Assembly: GCF_002775205.1 (NCBI RefSeq)
Contig: NC_036447.1
Span: 30,378,245 to 30,442,244, forward strand
Direction: 5' to 3'
DNA length: 64,000 nt
From: Xiphophorus maculatus
Taxonomy: Eukaryota; Chordata; Actinopteri; Cyprinodontiformes; Poeciliidae
The notes under the pieces were generated by a model. The model saw only the letters and a list, made by a program, of their open reading frames with translations. It did no database searches and was not told the origin of the DNA. Position numbers and translations under genes: made by a program. Positions 31,621 through 46,828 of this stretch are shown here, piece after piece (positions within the stretch are counted from its first letter, which is position 1; the number at the start of each line of letters is the position of its first letter).

Positions 31621-33237
31621 CTATGAAGCCATCCAGATGGTGAAGGAGATGAGCGCGGTGAGGAGGACGGTCAGCGGCGTAACACAGCTCAGGTACAGCA
31701 TGAAGCTCACGCCGCACAGTGCCGTCAGGTAGGCGCTCATCCTGCTGAACACGATCTTACGTACCGAGGTGCAGAACTGTGCAAAACAGGAGACATGCAG
31801 ATCACATGGGGTGAGTGCTGGGGAGAAGCAGTGGAGGTCAGGCTGACTATGATGGGACATGGATTAACACTAGATGGAGCTACTTGCATCATGAATGATT
31901 TCGGATCATTTCACTTTAACTAACATAGCCGCACTAGGACATGTTAGTGAGTCAGATTTAAAGCATACATATTGTGAAATGTGAGTCCAGTGACGATGAG
32001 GACATTTGACATCAGTCTGTATTTGAATTGGCACATGACATGGTAGGATTACTGTCAAGTCACTGAGTCAAAGCAATAAGCAGGGTGATCCTAACAGAGA
32101 AGACGTTTTAAACAAGTTGGATAGTTTTGATTTTCTATTTCTGTGTAGAAACTGGATACTTTGAAGAAAGCCTTATGATATTAACAGTGATGATCTTCTG
32201 TGTAAATGAATTGCAAAGCTTCTTGGATCTTTTGCAAGAATATTTTTGGCAAATTAATTTCCCGAATGCAAACATAAAGACACATGTAAGATGATTACAA
32301 ACAGGATCAATTCATATTTGAGGGGAGATTTCAGGGAGTAGCAAACCACATTGCCAATATCAAAAAACACAAGTTAATATAAATTTCAAAATGTGTCCAA
32401 AAAATATCTGTTTCATAAGCAGTATTTTGGTTTGACCAGTCTAAATATTGTCATCTTCCTCAAATATTGGCCTAAGTAATTTTTTTTCCTAAATCACCTT
32501 TTGGTAATTTCTTTAAGTCAGCAGCCTGATTCAGAAAATGTTTCAAACCCCAAATATTTACTTAAATTAAAGATCTAGTTCTAAAAGCGTTGCCTTAGCT
32601 TGTTAGACTTGGCAGAACATCTTCCCTGCCAACAGCCATCACCATCTTCAATAACTCTTTGAAGAATCTAAATTGATGAGTTACAACAACATTTAATTTC
32701 CCTTTGGGATTAATAAAGTATTTTTGAATTTGAATGTAAAACTGGATGTACCTGGTATGTCTGGTAGCTGATGGCCATGCCGTATCTGCAGTACATGACA
32801 TAATGTTCACAGTTGTACCACAGCAAGCTGTAGGTGACGGATCCCAGCAGCTTCTCAGCCCTTCGTGCCACATCATCCCCATCCAGTGGAGGCTGGCTGC
32901 ACACTTTGTCCATGTGGTTGATCAGGATGTCAGAGCCGTAGGCAAAGTCCACCACAGAGTCCACTCTGACACTGGCCACCTTGGTGACGACGCCCATCAA
33001 CAGGCGGTTGTTTGTCACCATCTTGGCTATTGCAGATTTATCTTTAGTGATGGCAGGCAGGATGTCTGGAATGAGATGAGCCACCCGGTTGTCACCCAGG
33101 TAAATACCGAAATGTGTGAATAGCGTCCGGGGCACCTCCAGCAAGTCTCCACGCTTGTACAGGGACAGGTCATACTTGGAGTCCTCCTCCTTTTTGGAGG
33201 CTGCAAAGAAAAAGTTGAGCAGCTGGTAAAGGAACAT
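31621..33237 (-). CDS. lrat: lecithin retinol acyltransferase
   Basis: Two exons on the minus strand: 33237-32752 (162 codons, donor GTACATCC) and 31776-31621 (51 codons and TAG), joined in phase 0 to 213 residues; human LRAT has about 230. The enzyme moves an acyl chain from the sn-1 position of phosphatidylcholine to retinol, making retinyl esters in the ER membrane. The NlpC/P60-like fold is seen in RGDLLEVPRTLFTHFGIYLG (H42), RVAHLIPD (H54) and LLWYNCEHYVMYCRYG with the catalytic C143. Exon 2 supplies a hydrophobic C-terminal anchor ending IWMAS. The start chosen is ATG 33237; the frame is open further upstream but without another ATG. The short N-terminus has its own hydrophobic stretch (FLYQLLNFFF). 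Confidence 0.93.
32685..32736 (+). mobile_element. LINE 3' tail in lrat intron
   Basis: AATTTCCCTTTGGGATTAAT followed by AAAGTATTTTTGAATTTGAAT matches the 3' end of a common fish non-LTR element, which ends in AATAAAGT and short ATTC-type units. Only the last roughly 50 bases are recognisable. Confidence 0.45.
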
Positions 33238-36200
33238 GATGGCAGTGTGAAGCAAGCATCCTGACACCAAAGCATTTATTAAAGTTGGAAAAGGGGAGGA
33301 GCTAGAGTGTTGAGTGTTGGTGGATTAAAGGCTGGTCAGTGTTGAGTGTCTTTGGTTTTGGAGGGTTGCAAAATAAGGAGCTTTCACTAATCACTTTTCA
33401 GTGTGGCTGTTTCAAAACTGAAGCATTTTTGGATGTATTAAGGTCAAAGATCCTAATGAGAAGCTGACTGTGACCCTTTAAAGCCTCGTTTAAAAGGTTG
33501 CATACTTTTATCCTTTAGACCAAATAAAGACCCTTTGTTAGGGCTAGAACAGGGATATGTAACTGAATCTTGTCTTTGATTTTATTATTATTATTATTAT
33601 TATTATTGTTTAGCCTTTTACAAAATACAAAAGTTATTTATACAAGAATAAATAACCTTTATATTTTGAATTAATTGCGGTAAAATGCTACAAGTTTAGA
33701 TCTTGAATTTATCCAGCTCTTTAGACACAGGCATATATTATTGCTTTAGATGTTGACATTTGTGCAAGTCTACAACAACACCCTGTCCACAGAGGAAGGC
33801 GGTGACAGATGCAGGTGGGTAAAAGTTTATTCTCAAATGAAAGAACGAACTTGAAGCCTGATTTCCACTGGTGAGTGAGAAACTAATCTTTTGGCTGCTT
33901 CAGGGAATCTGCTCTCTGATGAAGTGAAGCTGGAACCACACACACACATTCCTGCACACAGCTGTGAGGGTGTGACAGTTCTCTGTAGTACATATTTATT
34001 TTGTGTGGTATAAATCCATTTTGGTGTATATTGAAGTTTTTAAGGTAATACTAAGAATGTTTTACAAACTGTGCCTTCTCTGTTGTCCGGTTGTAGTGTA
34101 TTGGCAGCTGTTCCATGGGAGACTGTGAGAGAATGATCACCCATTATCCATCAGAGGAGACGTCTGCATCTTATTCTACTTTTTATGAACTGTGTGATTC
34201 TGGAAGAGCTCTGGTGGAGCCAGCTGCACACTGTCAAAAAACAGAAACAACACAAACAAACAAAAAGAAACAATCCATTCACCTTTGTTGTTTTCATCAG
34301 TAGTAAAATCTGGTTGTTGATCATGCGACTCGTGTGATGAGTTTCCATCGCAGTTTTGCAATGTCCATCTATTTTGATACAATCAAGAAACCGTATCAAA
34401 ATAGCGCAAGGACTTTTTATCAAAAAAATGTAGTTTGTTTTTTTTTAATTGGTGAGTTTCCATTAGTCAAATTTATTTTCAGAATTTCAGTTTGTGTAAT
34501 TTTATGGCTACTGCCTTTCCATTGTCTGACTAATAATGTGCTGATTATGTAGGAGGAGGAAAGTTTGGACATGCAATATGAAACAGAAAGCAGAACCTTA
34601 CTGCAACTTTTAATGCTGGACAGTATGAAAGGTGAAACGTTTGTTTATCCAGGTGGACTGAAGGATTCTGCTGAATAGCAAATTCGGATAGTCTCATGTA
34701 AAAGATAATTATCATAATCATTGGCTGGTTGTGGATTTCCTCAGCCGTCTTCTCCTTTTCTCTGGTTCTGCTCACCTGTTTCAAATCATCTCATCAAGCA
34801 TCAGATGTAAACTTTTCCAATGTGACTGTAGGATCTCAGTTGCTGTGGTCCTTGTCTCTTACTCCAACACCTGTATGGTCCAGCAGGTTCATGTCAGTGG
34901 GACTTCTGTCACATCTTTTCCGAAATAGATGTGACATTGTAACAGCAGCCTTCAACTTACTGAAAGGATTTTTTGAAAGTGTTTCTTTACGTTGTTCTAG
35001 TGAATGACAGATTTTTGCAGAAGCTCTCTTTATCTTCCCTCTCTGTCCTTCTTCAAGGTCAGATTAGAATGTGACCAGACTGAAAAAAGGCCGTGTTTTA
35101 AAGGAAGACTGAAAGCTGAAAGAAAATCATTAAATATGCTAGTTGTAATTTCTTTCTTTTTAAAGAAGTGTTCCGCCTCCCTACATATCTACTGACTATT
35201 TCAGGTCACTAGAGCTGCAAATCTGGGAGAGACAAACCCTAAAACACTAGCAGCTGAAACTGCAGCAAAAGGTGGCTCCACAAAATATTGACCCGGGGGG
35301 GGGTACTTTTGCACACCGCACTTTTCAGTTTTGTATTTGTAAAAAATGTTTTTAGTCATGTATAATTTTCTTTCTACTTCACAGTTGTATACCACACTGT
35401 GTTGGTCTTCCACATAAAAGTCAAATGTCATCTATTTATGTTTGTGGTTGTGACAAAATAAAGGAAGGGGTAGGGATACTATTGTGACCACTGTGGTTTA
35501 AAATTGAGCTAATTTCTTTCTAATTGCTTTGTTAGTGAATTTCGATGAAATGCTTATCAGACCTTTAAGATAATCAGCATCTAGACAGTGAATCAGAGGA
35601 GGAGATTGTGGATGTACATCTTTTTAATCTAGTCCTCCTTCCTAAACAAACTAAAGCAGATAACACTTCTGTTAATCCTGCAGGATTCAATTACATGCTC
35701 ATTGTTTCGTGTTTTGAGAAACACTGCTGCCTTTCTGAGATCTTTGAAGCATTGGTTGCACTACACACTGTGTGCTGACCTAGATTTTACTAAATCCTTT
35801 CAAAAAGGATAAATAATTGCAAGAATTTGACTTCAGAGAGTTGCCTTTTCAGTCCATGAGAAAGTCAGTTTGACTCACAAAGCATGCCTTACTTTTGAGG
35901 AACTGTGTGGGTGTGTGGGTGGATAACATGTAGGTCTATATAACACTGTGGAGCCCTTTATAAGATATAAAATTAATAAATTATAGACAAATAGCAGGCA
36001 GATTATTCTCTATCCCTATTTATTTAGGAGGTATGCCAACAATTCTAAGACAAACAAAAACCTTCAATAAATGTGTCTATTGTTGAACTCTAATGGTTGT
36101 ACTGGGCCTGCAGATGTTTCCATTGGATGTTTTTTTAGGTTGGTTCCTTTAAAAACTTGAGGATAAATAAACAGTTGGAATTAGGATTTTTTACCATGTA

Positions 36201-37540
36201 AGTCATAACACCAACTAGGAATCTGTTTAATTATTGGTGCTGAAAAATCTGCCAATGTAAGACAGACATAGAACAAATATGTTCTAAATGTGTTTAAACA
36301 TATAGACTTACAGTATCCAGATGCACATTTCTTAGTGCGCACAGAAAGTAAGAAATGTGCATGTTGTGACCTTTGGGTGCATACGATCCTGGATTCTCCG
36401 CAGGCCAACCAAACTCTTCCACACTCATCTATGTTTTTCTGGATCTTGCTTCATTCACTAATCCAGTCATGTTGAAACAGGAGGGGCAACACAAAACTGT
36501 TCCCACAAGGTTGGGAGCATAAAATCGACCAAAATGTCTCATTAGACTGAAGCATTAAGAGTTTCATTTGACTGGAACTGGGGAGCTGACTGCAACTCCT
36601 GAAAAACTGCCCTACACCATAATCCCTTGGCACCAAGCTGTACACTTCATGTAATTCAGTCAGTAAATAGTGTTTTTCCAGCCAAATCCTGACTTTGTTT
36701 ACCAAAGAGGAATGAACATATCTTCACCTTTAGTGTTCACCTTTAGCTGTGTGCTTTACGCCACTGCTTTGCTTTGCACTTCGTGATTGTGAGGTTTGGA
36801 TTCAGCTGATTGATCGTGGAATATTATTACATGAGGTTGCCTTTACACTCTTATTGAGGTAACCTGAGGGCCACAGGAAATGTGTTGAGTCTCTACAAAG
36901 TTGGTAACCTCTACTCACAACATCTGCTAAATATTTAGTTGTAAGAAAATTTCCCAACCTAGCTTATTGCACAGGTGAGATCGTTATCACTATACCATGA
37001 GTATTGAGGTCATAAGAGTAACCCAAACTCTCATAACTGTAGAGACAGTCTGAATCCCAAAGTGCTGATTTTATTTACCACCAGCAATAGATATAGATGG
37101 AACACCTCAAATTCATTACTTCTGCAATATTGTGTATTTATAAAGTCTATTGTTACATTTTTTTAACTTCTAAGTAAGACTGAAAATATCTAGTTGTATT
37201 ATTATGCTTCTTCCACAAAAGGGTTTAGCCGAAGATAAAGGAAGAACATTGTTCTTTCACAGAAGCAAAAATAGTAATGAGACACGAGCTCACAGATTAA
37301 TGTTCTGCAACCAGAAGTTGTGTGACTAAGAAGGCATTTAAATGTTGAAACACAACGTTTTCAATAACCTAGGCGATGAATGGAAGCTTTTTAACTGCTA
37401 TTCTTTTTAACGCCTGGGGAACAATACCTGACATGCAGGATGAGTTCACTATTTGTATCAGAAAACAATTAAAACTTATTCTTAAAGAAAGTTGTGGATA
37501 AGATATCAACATAGCAGCAGGAAGAGCTGAATGGCTGTAC
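33238..37540. other. intergenic DNA between lrat and fgg, no gene seen
   Basis: The two genes are transcribed away from each other. This stretch has a short ATT repeat (33581-33608) and a perfect hairpin at 34369-34404 (stem CTATTTTGATAC) within a MITE-like region bounded by GTTTCCAT repeats (34340-34520). Many short frames lack domains. Confidence 0.6.
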
Positions 37541-37559
37541 AATGTCTTCTACGTTTTTG

Positions 37560-38450
37560 TGGTTCAGCATGCAGATTTGTGTCATTTTCTCCACATTGGT
37601 ATTGATTGGTCACAGTGGTAATGGGCTTGATATTGATGCACAAATTGAGCCACTCATTTTCAGAGTTTTCTTAGTGAAAACATTGGTGAATTCATTGCGT
37701 ATGCTGGTGGAGTGTGGTTCAGATCCCACAGCCACAGGAGGGCTTGTAAATCTCTCAACCATGACAAGCAAGGCTCAGGTATTATCAATGATTTTGTTAA
37801 TAATTTCAGAGAAGAAGGATTCTCCTGCACTTTTCTACCTAATAAAGTGGCATATGTGTGTGAAGTCTCTTTGTAGATGACAGAGTGAACCTGGAGTTCA
37901 GTCCTTTGCTTTTTGGATTTTTGAATCTCCATTTTTTCTCCTGCTACCATGAAGCATCCCCAAAGCAAGATGCCACTACCACCATGCCTCACAGTGGGGA
38001 TGGCGTGTTCGTGGTGAAATGCAGCGTTTTCCAAACATATAGTGTCTTGTCTGATGGACAGAAATCTCCATTTTGGTCTCACCAGACCAAAGAACTTTCT
38101 TCGACTTGACCCTATGAAGTCTCCCTCGTGCATTTTGGCAAACTCTAGTCAAACTTAAACAGTTGCTTTCTCATTGCCACTTTTACATAAAGTTTTGACT
38201 GGTGAAGAACCCAGGCAACATGTCTACAGAGTCTCTTACTGCTGCATGTGTTAGCCTGAATCACGCTACATTCACTCACCATCTGTGGCCTCAAGCTGAA
38301 CCCTGATGTGGTAATAAAACAAACCTTTGCCCTGTGTGCTGGGGTAGAGGGCGGGGAAGCGGTCCGGGATTTACACCCCGCCAAACGGTTCTGGATCTAT
38401 AGCCCAGGCAAATAAGGATCCTACAAAGGCTCTTTAGGTTTAATTTCTGG
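37560..38450 (-). mobile_element. Tc1-like transposase pseudogene
   Basis: The minus strand from 38133 reads FGLVRPKWRF, then HAIPTVRHGGSGILLWGCFM, the diagnostic middle of Tc1 transposases (HGGGSIMLWGCF type). N-terminal pieces with stops lie up to about 38450. The C-terminal DDE part is replaced by unrelated sequence. No intact inverted repeats were found. Confidence 0.75.
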
Positions 38451-40936
38451 TCACACTCAAAGAAAATTGTGGAGACTTTGTTTTTTAGAAAAAAAAATCT
38501 GTTGTTTATGGACAAATTCTAATAACTCTTTCCTAATTTATTGGATAAAGATTTTGGAATTAGAGGAAACTGACACCTTTTTATTTTTTTTATTTTTTTT
38601 TTACTGCAGTTTGCTTTTGCTCTGCTACTGGATATACTCCAATAATATATTCAGGTCTTTGACATGCTGTCCAGAAGAAATGTCTATGGCTGCACAGCAA
38701 TGGGAGAATGAGAGAGACATTTCCCAACTGTCATTTCCACACTAATAGGGAAGTTCAGGGAAAGTTCAGCACTGTTTAGGTTTATGGGCCTGGCAGTTCA
38801 GTCTGAGGTCAGATGGTTTTATATCCATCCTGGTTCCACATAATAAAAGAAGGTAACTTAAGGTAACACTTATCAATTAATGTCAACACAGAGCCCACAG
38901 GTGACGCCTTATTAAGCTTTGTGAAGTCACACGTATCCTCACGGTTTGATTTGATCTCATAAAAAGATGTGTATTTTACCAAGAGGTGCCTGGAAGAATT
39001 ACACCGGAACGACCCTTTAGCTTTAGCAGAATAAAATCTTGTTGAAACTCCACAGCATACAAACTGGTGGAAGAAAGAGGTCAGAGGAAGAATAAGTGTA
39101 GAATAAAATAAGCTGCAACATTCAAGCAGTGCAGACTCACAGTCTAACATGTGCAAAGGATTTACAACATGTGCAACAGTTCTGTAAAATAAGTTTCCCA
39201 GCCACGCTGCTGCATGTGGTGAAGCCTCCTACAGATAAACCTCAAGACACAAGTGTACTTATGTAATCCTGACAAATATTTGTGACAATCTTGCAAAGTT
39301 TTCCAGCAGTCACAGTGGGTGGCAAAAACACATTGACTGAAAACAAAGCAAAAAAGAAAGACGGTGGTCAGGAACATTCTTGCTTTTCCAAATACCTGGA
39401 AAACAGGAATCCAGGACCAGAATTGTAAACTTTAAGTAGTTATATATGTTTTATAGAATGGACTAATTATAGAACAAAAAGCTTCCATGATTTAAAAAAA
39501 AACAAAACTAAATGCACAATTTACAATTTATTTTTGATTTTTTTTTTTTTTAAGTCACACAGGGTCAAAATTGTGCATATATGCTCAAAGATAAACATAA
39601 ATCTCAACTAATATTGGTTAAATGTCTTTTATCAAGTTCCCTCTCTACCACTGACCTTTGGGAAGGTCATTCCAAAACATGAATGGAATCCAGTCCGTTA
39701 TTCTTGTCATTATTTTTCTGTGAGAACGCCCAGCTGTGTCCAAGTTGTTGTTTTGAAGTGAAGTGGTAGAATTTGATGTTAGTTTTCACCTCTTGACCAA
39801 CTGAAGCAAGTAACATTATACCTGTAGAACTCTATTTATAATATGAAGACTGACCAAACGTTTGGTCAGCAGCTTCCCTGCTGCCTAATAATCAAGCCAA
39901 TCTTTTAGCTTCTTGGTGCAGAAAAGCAGGAATGCCTGCAGATTGCTGGAGGAAAATCTGCTGTAATCCTGTAGAGCATGTTCTAAACCTCCCCTGAACA
40001 AACACTAACATTCAATAACTATTCAAGAAGTGACGCATGTTTCTTGTGATTAAGTTAAATAATCTAAAATTGATATGGTTACAGGATTGTCAGCATGTAT
40101 GTCGACAATCAGTAAAGTTAAGTACACAACAAGAATATTGTGTGTTCTTTTAAAAAAGCAGTAATGCATCCGGCCTTCATCAGTCTGCTTTTACAAAGAG
40201 ACGTTTGGTAATCTCTTTACCGATCAGGCAGTTGAACTACTTGGCTTGAAGCGGGGAAAACCCCCCCAACATGGTCAGATTGTTCTGAAACGGCTCTGAC
40301 TTTCATCTTAGCTGTGATCTGATTGTGAAATGGATGGGAAGCGCCGAAAGAACCAACATCACAATGCATCACAACGTTCTGACGCATTTTGGTTTATTAG
40401 TCATATCAGATTGTATATTTGAGGACTGGAGAGTAGAATGTCTCAACATTTTGTTGTGAGATCTCCAAATCAATAATTGCTTCCCTTTTACAGGTTTTCC
40501 AGCCGCAGTACAGTATGTGTATGGACTAATGTCTATCTTATATTGTTCTTTTACTCCCACTAGTGGTTATAATGTATTAGAGCAGGAACCCTTTGAAAAA
40601 GTGTCCAGACAAAAACAGCTTCCATTCCTGAGAAACTCCAAAAACATCCTCCTTTTCTCTGTACTTAAAGTTTATTACGTAAAGATTAAAGGGGAAAAGA
40701 AACAGAAATCTATATTCAAATAGGAACATGATGCAAAAATCATTTGGCTTATAGGTCTCAGAGTTTCTGACGCTCAATGGTGACTTCCAGATTAAAGAAT
40801 ACATATATAAACAAAAATAAATGAATGAATTTATGAACGACTGGAACGATGTTCTTCTGCGAGTGGCAAAACCATGACAATTAGTGGAATGTTAAAAACA
40901 GTAGCTAATATCATCAATTTATGTGTCTTAATTAGA

Positions 40937-40993
40937 ATTCCATCCATCCATCCATCCAACCCTCCATCCATCCATCCATCCATCCATCCACCC
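40937..40993. repeat. (ATCC)n microsatellite
   Basis: Runs of CATC units with AACC and CACC interruptions. No attached LINE body was seen. Confidence 0.85.
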
Positions 40994-41432
40994 ATTTGGC
41001 TGGATATAATATATTCCATAAAGCTGGGCTGGAATTCAAATGTTATACTTCCATACTCTTGTTCCTATAACGTGTGGCTTGTTCTGTTTTTTCTTTGTTG
41101 TTGTTGTTTTTTTCAAAACATCTTGTTTTGCACAAATATTGTGGTGAACGATCATTGATTACTTTTATCAATAATGAGTCAGCAGAGTGGATTCAATGTG
41201 TTACAATCTTAACAGGAGAATGATGAGTATGACAGGCTGCTGAAATCAATCCAGAGTAAAAATGTGAGTCATCGTTCTCCTGCTTTGTGTTCACCAGCAG
41301 ACATGGCAGAAAGCGGTGAACTCCATGTTCCTGATCTCCTGAGAGCCGCTGTCAGTCAGGCAGCGTCACGTCTCAGAATTGACAGCTGTCAGACATTTGA
41401 GTCACAGTTTGAGAACAACAAAGTGAGTGGGA

Positions 41433-41517
41433 TGTTTGCACATGATCAAAGGCCGAACACAGGACCTTGTTCAGATAAATATCCCAGACTGCTGAGCAGT
41501 TCTTCACTTTCCCAGAA
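41433..41517 (+). promoter_or_regulatory. fgg: possible liver-type fgg promoter elements
   Basis: Upstream of the fgg ATG lie a FOXA-like TGTTTGC (41433-41439), an HNF4/DR1-like TGATCAAAGGCCG (41443-41455), a TATA-like ATAAATAT (41475-41482) and a perfect STAT-type TTCCCAGAA (41509-41517). Mammalian FGG is a liver gene induced by IL-6 through STAT3, so the set makes sense, but each motif alone could be chance. Confidence 0.35.
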
Positions 41518-41549
41518 CACCAAAACACACAACTGGTGGCCAGCTCAAC

Positions 41550-44321
41550 ATGACTCTGCCACGCTTTACCACAGCAGGAGTTATTTTCCTACTTTTCTCC
41601 ACTTCATCAGCTGTAAGTGTGGAATCCTATGTGGATCTATTTTCTTGCTACCTCAAAAAATTAGCTATGAGTAAAAAAGATCTAAAATGACTTTTTTTTT
41701 ATGTGCAGCAAATCAGAGGAGATAACATTGCAAAATGCAACATGAACGACGGCTTTGTAAGTATGATGCAGTTTCTCAGTGATGCATGTTGCAGTCTCGC
41801 TTGTTTTATCTGAGTATAACTTTCTATAAACGCTGTGTATGAACAGGGAAAGTACTGCCCTACTACATGTGGAGTTGCTGATTACATGTTCAGATATTTG
41901 CCAGGCATAAGTGAAGACCTGACTTTAATGCAAGATCAACTGGAGACAATTGCCAATTTAACTGTTGGGGCTGATGAAAAAATTACATACATGAGAGACT
42001 CGACAACTTCAGCGCAAAAGTCTTCCCAGCCTGGTAACATCCATTTGTATTTTGTGTGTTATGATTGAGCTCCTGCTTTTGTTACAGACATGGCTCAGTC
42101 TCATGCTGATTTGTGTGTAACTTAAACCGTTTGACTTTGGATTTCAGATCCGTACTACAGGAAGTCCTCCAGCATGCTGGACGATGTTTTGCGTTTTGAA
42201 AAGACAATACTTGCACAAGAACAACAAATGATGTAAGTTACTGACAGCGTTTAAGCTTTGCTTCTAATAAACAGAGTTGAAAGAAATCCTCTTACTGGTA
42301 GTTTTGGTTCAATTAATACCTTTTATATAATTTTATTCAAATTTACTCTTATAGCTCTATTTATTTGGAGGCATCTTTAGGAAGTAGATCAGCATAGAAT
42401 CACTGACATTAAGTCTAAAATAAGTTACATTTCTTCCATAATTACTTTCATGTGATAAATGATACAGTTATGAATACCTACTTTCATTGTAGGATTTATT
42501 TTGTATTTTTTAATTAATTTATATTTAAAATAATTAATTCCTGTGTATTTTTGTAATTCTTTTCATTCTTGGTTTCTTGTATTCATTTCCTAATTCTGTC
42601 TTATAATTTTTCACTGTATTTGTTATCACAATGAATTATCTTTTCATTTTAAATGGGTATATTTTGCACATATAAATGACTTCAAGCAAAACCCACTGGT
42701 TGCGCTTTTCTCAGTGAACTTCAGAACTTAATCTCGTCCAATGAGAGGAGTATGGGTGAATTGAAGAAACTGGCCCTTCAGCTGCAGCAGAAATGCAGTG
42801 AGCCCTGCAGAGACACGGTCGAAATCCAGCCTACCACGGGAACAGGTGAGAGAGAAAAAGACACTCTGACACTGCATGACCGTTGGAACATTCCTATTAA
42901 AAAAGTTTCTCAATCTGGTCTCAGCAGAACAACATTTGCCCTGATTCAGTGTTTAGATAGACGGAAAAATCGATACGCTGCTTCATAGCAAAGAACATAT
43001 GTTTACCCCGTCCAAAGCCTGTGATGCATTTTTAATTTTGTGACTTAAATCTCACCAAAGTTTTTCTTCTGGAATAATTTAGACCTGTTCACAGAGTTCA
43101 TGGTGATATTTCTGTTTCTTTTTATCAGACTGCCAGGATATTGCAAACAAAGGCGCCACCACCAGCGGCCTTTACTATGTGAAGCCAACCAATGCACAGC
43201 CGCAGTTCTTAGTCTATTGTGAGATTGACAACTTCGGTCGTGGCTTCACTGTAATACAAAGGGTATGCACCCATAGAATGCTGTTTTACGCTAATGTTCA
43301 GTCATTTGTGAACATTGTCTAAAAGAAATCTTGGACAGAATTGGCATTATCAGTCCTGAAACAAAGAGTAAAAGTCTTCACTCTTTAATTCTTTGCCGTT
43401 CACAGAGACGTGATGGCAGCGTGGACTTCTTCCGGGACTGGACCCAGTACAGGGAGGGCTTTGGGTACCTCTCCCCAGACGACACCACAGAATTTTGGCT
43501 CGGCAACGAGAAGATCCACTTGCTGACGACCAGCTCCGCCATCCCTACCGTGTTGAGAATCGAGCTTGTTGACTGGGAGGGTAGCAAAAAGTACAAATGC
43601 ACAGCCACCCACACACTCATGTGTTATGTAAGGGGCAATGGCAAACATGACCCCCTTTGAGATTTGGCAAATTCAGTCATCAAACTGAGGCAACAAGAAG
43701 TTAAATACAAGGCTTGTTTGTCTGTAGATATGCCGATTACAACATGTTCCGTATCGGCTCGGAGGCTGACATGTACAGACTCACCTACGGTTACTACTTT
43801 GGTGGCGATGCTGGCGATGCCTTCGACGGCTTCGACCTTGGAGACGACCCCAGTGACAAGTTCCACACGTCACACAACGGCATGCAGTTCAGTACTCACG
43901 ACAAAGACAACGACAAGTACTCAGGGAACTGTGCCCAGCAGGACGGCTCCGGCTGGTGGATGAACAGATGCCACGCGGCACATCTGAACGGAAAATACTA
44001 CCAGGGTAAGGCCCTCTGACTAAAACCAGCTGCGATGCTGCAGCTGCAAATGCGAAAGAACAAAACCATTCCCTGGAACTTCAATCCGTTGAGTCATTTT
44101 GACAATTGAATTTTCTTTCTCGTGTCCTTCCAGGGGGCAGGTACACTGAAAAGGATGCTGGTGAGTACGGCTTTGACAACGGAATCACTTGGCTGACATG
44201 GCACAGTCGCTGGTACTCCCTGAAAGAAACCACCATGAAGCTCATTCCAGTGAGCCGGATCTCAGCGGGAGGCGGACAGCAGGCTGGGGTCAAACAGTTT
44301 GGTGGACTCGGAGATGCATAA
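41550..44321 (+). CDS. fgg: fibrinogen gamma chain
   Basis: Nine exons: 41550-41612, 41709-41756, 41847-42033, 42148-42232, 42715-42845, 43129-43262, 43406-43590, 43728-44005 and 44134-44321. All are GT-AG with matching phase, giving 432 residues. Exon 1 is a signal peptide ([21 protein letters not shown]). Exons 2-5 form the disulfide-ring and coiled-coil part, with [11 protein letters not shown] and, at the far end, CSEPCRDTV. Exons 6-9 form the fibrinogen C-terminal domain: CQDIANKGA, the calcium loop region [15 protein letters not shown], the knob-binding pocket region [17 protein letters not shown], and [13 protein letters not shown]. The protein is secreted by liver and polymerises to fibrin. 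The tail after the globular domain is short ([11 protein letters not shown]), so the far C-terminal cross-linking region of the mammalian chain looks reduced. The exon 7 donor GTACAA is weak but restores the expected length. Confidence 0.95.
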
Positions 44322-44368
44322 ACCAGAACGATCGTTTTGGTCTGCTTTCAACTCTTAAATTGACCCAG

Positions 44369-44374
44369 AATAAA
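44369..44374 (+). terminator. fgg: fgg polyadenylation signal
   Basis: AATAAA 48 bases after the fgg stop codon. The spacing implies a very short 3' UTR. Confidence 0.65.
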
Positions 44375-44389
44375 AAGCCTCCAATTATC

Positions 44390-46343
<1,954 letters not shown>

Positions 46344-46828
46344 ACCGTAAGAATGGTAAGCATGCAGAGTAAAAAACAAAACATATAGAGTGAGTATCTT
46401 TCATACTTTTTCATAAAAATAAAAAAATATCTAAAAAAAAAAATAAAAAGCAGAGATTTATGTGTTTATTTATTTCCTAACGCTTTTTATAAGTATAAAT
46501 ACAATGAATTTTAATTTTATAACAGAAATAAAAATGACTCCTTGAGAAACTTGTACTCGTCACTTCACGTTACTAAAAAATATACATTAAAAAATCCCTC
46601 TGCCCTGGGAGTTGAATCCACCCCGCTGAGCCGGACATGAAAAGTTCTCCGGTCATCCCAGCCGATAGGTGGCACCAATTGTATTCCCTCGACAGCTCGT
46701 ATGTTTATTTCCGGGGTATCTGCGTTGCTTGTGTTAGTTCGCACACTTGTGTGTCGAATATTTGGACTAGCTACCGGGTTTAATTTCTAAGAAATAAGTC
46801 CATATTTTGCTGTATATTTATCACCACA

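Noticed and set aside
32746-33123. Plus-strand frame of 125 residues over lrat exon 1
   Set aside because: It is antisense to a clear LRAT exon containing the catalytic residues.
34729-35007. Frame of 92 residues with a hydrophobic start
   Set aside because: No splice context, domain or similarity was recognised. Its length is within chance for this stretch.
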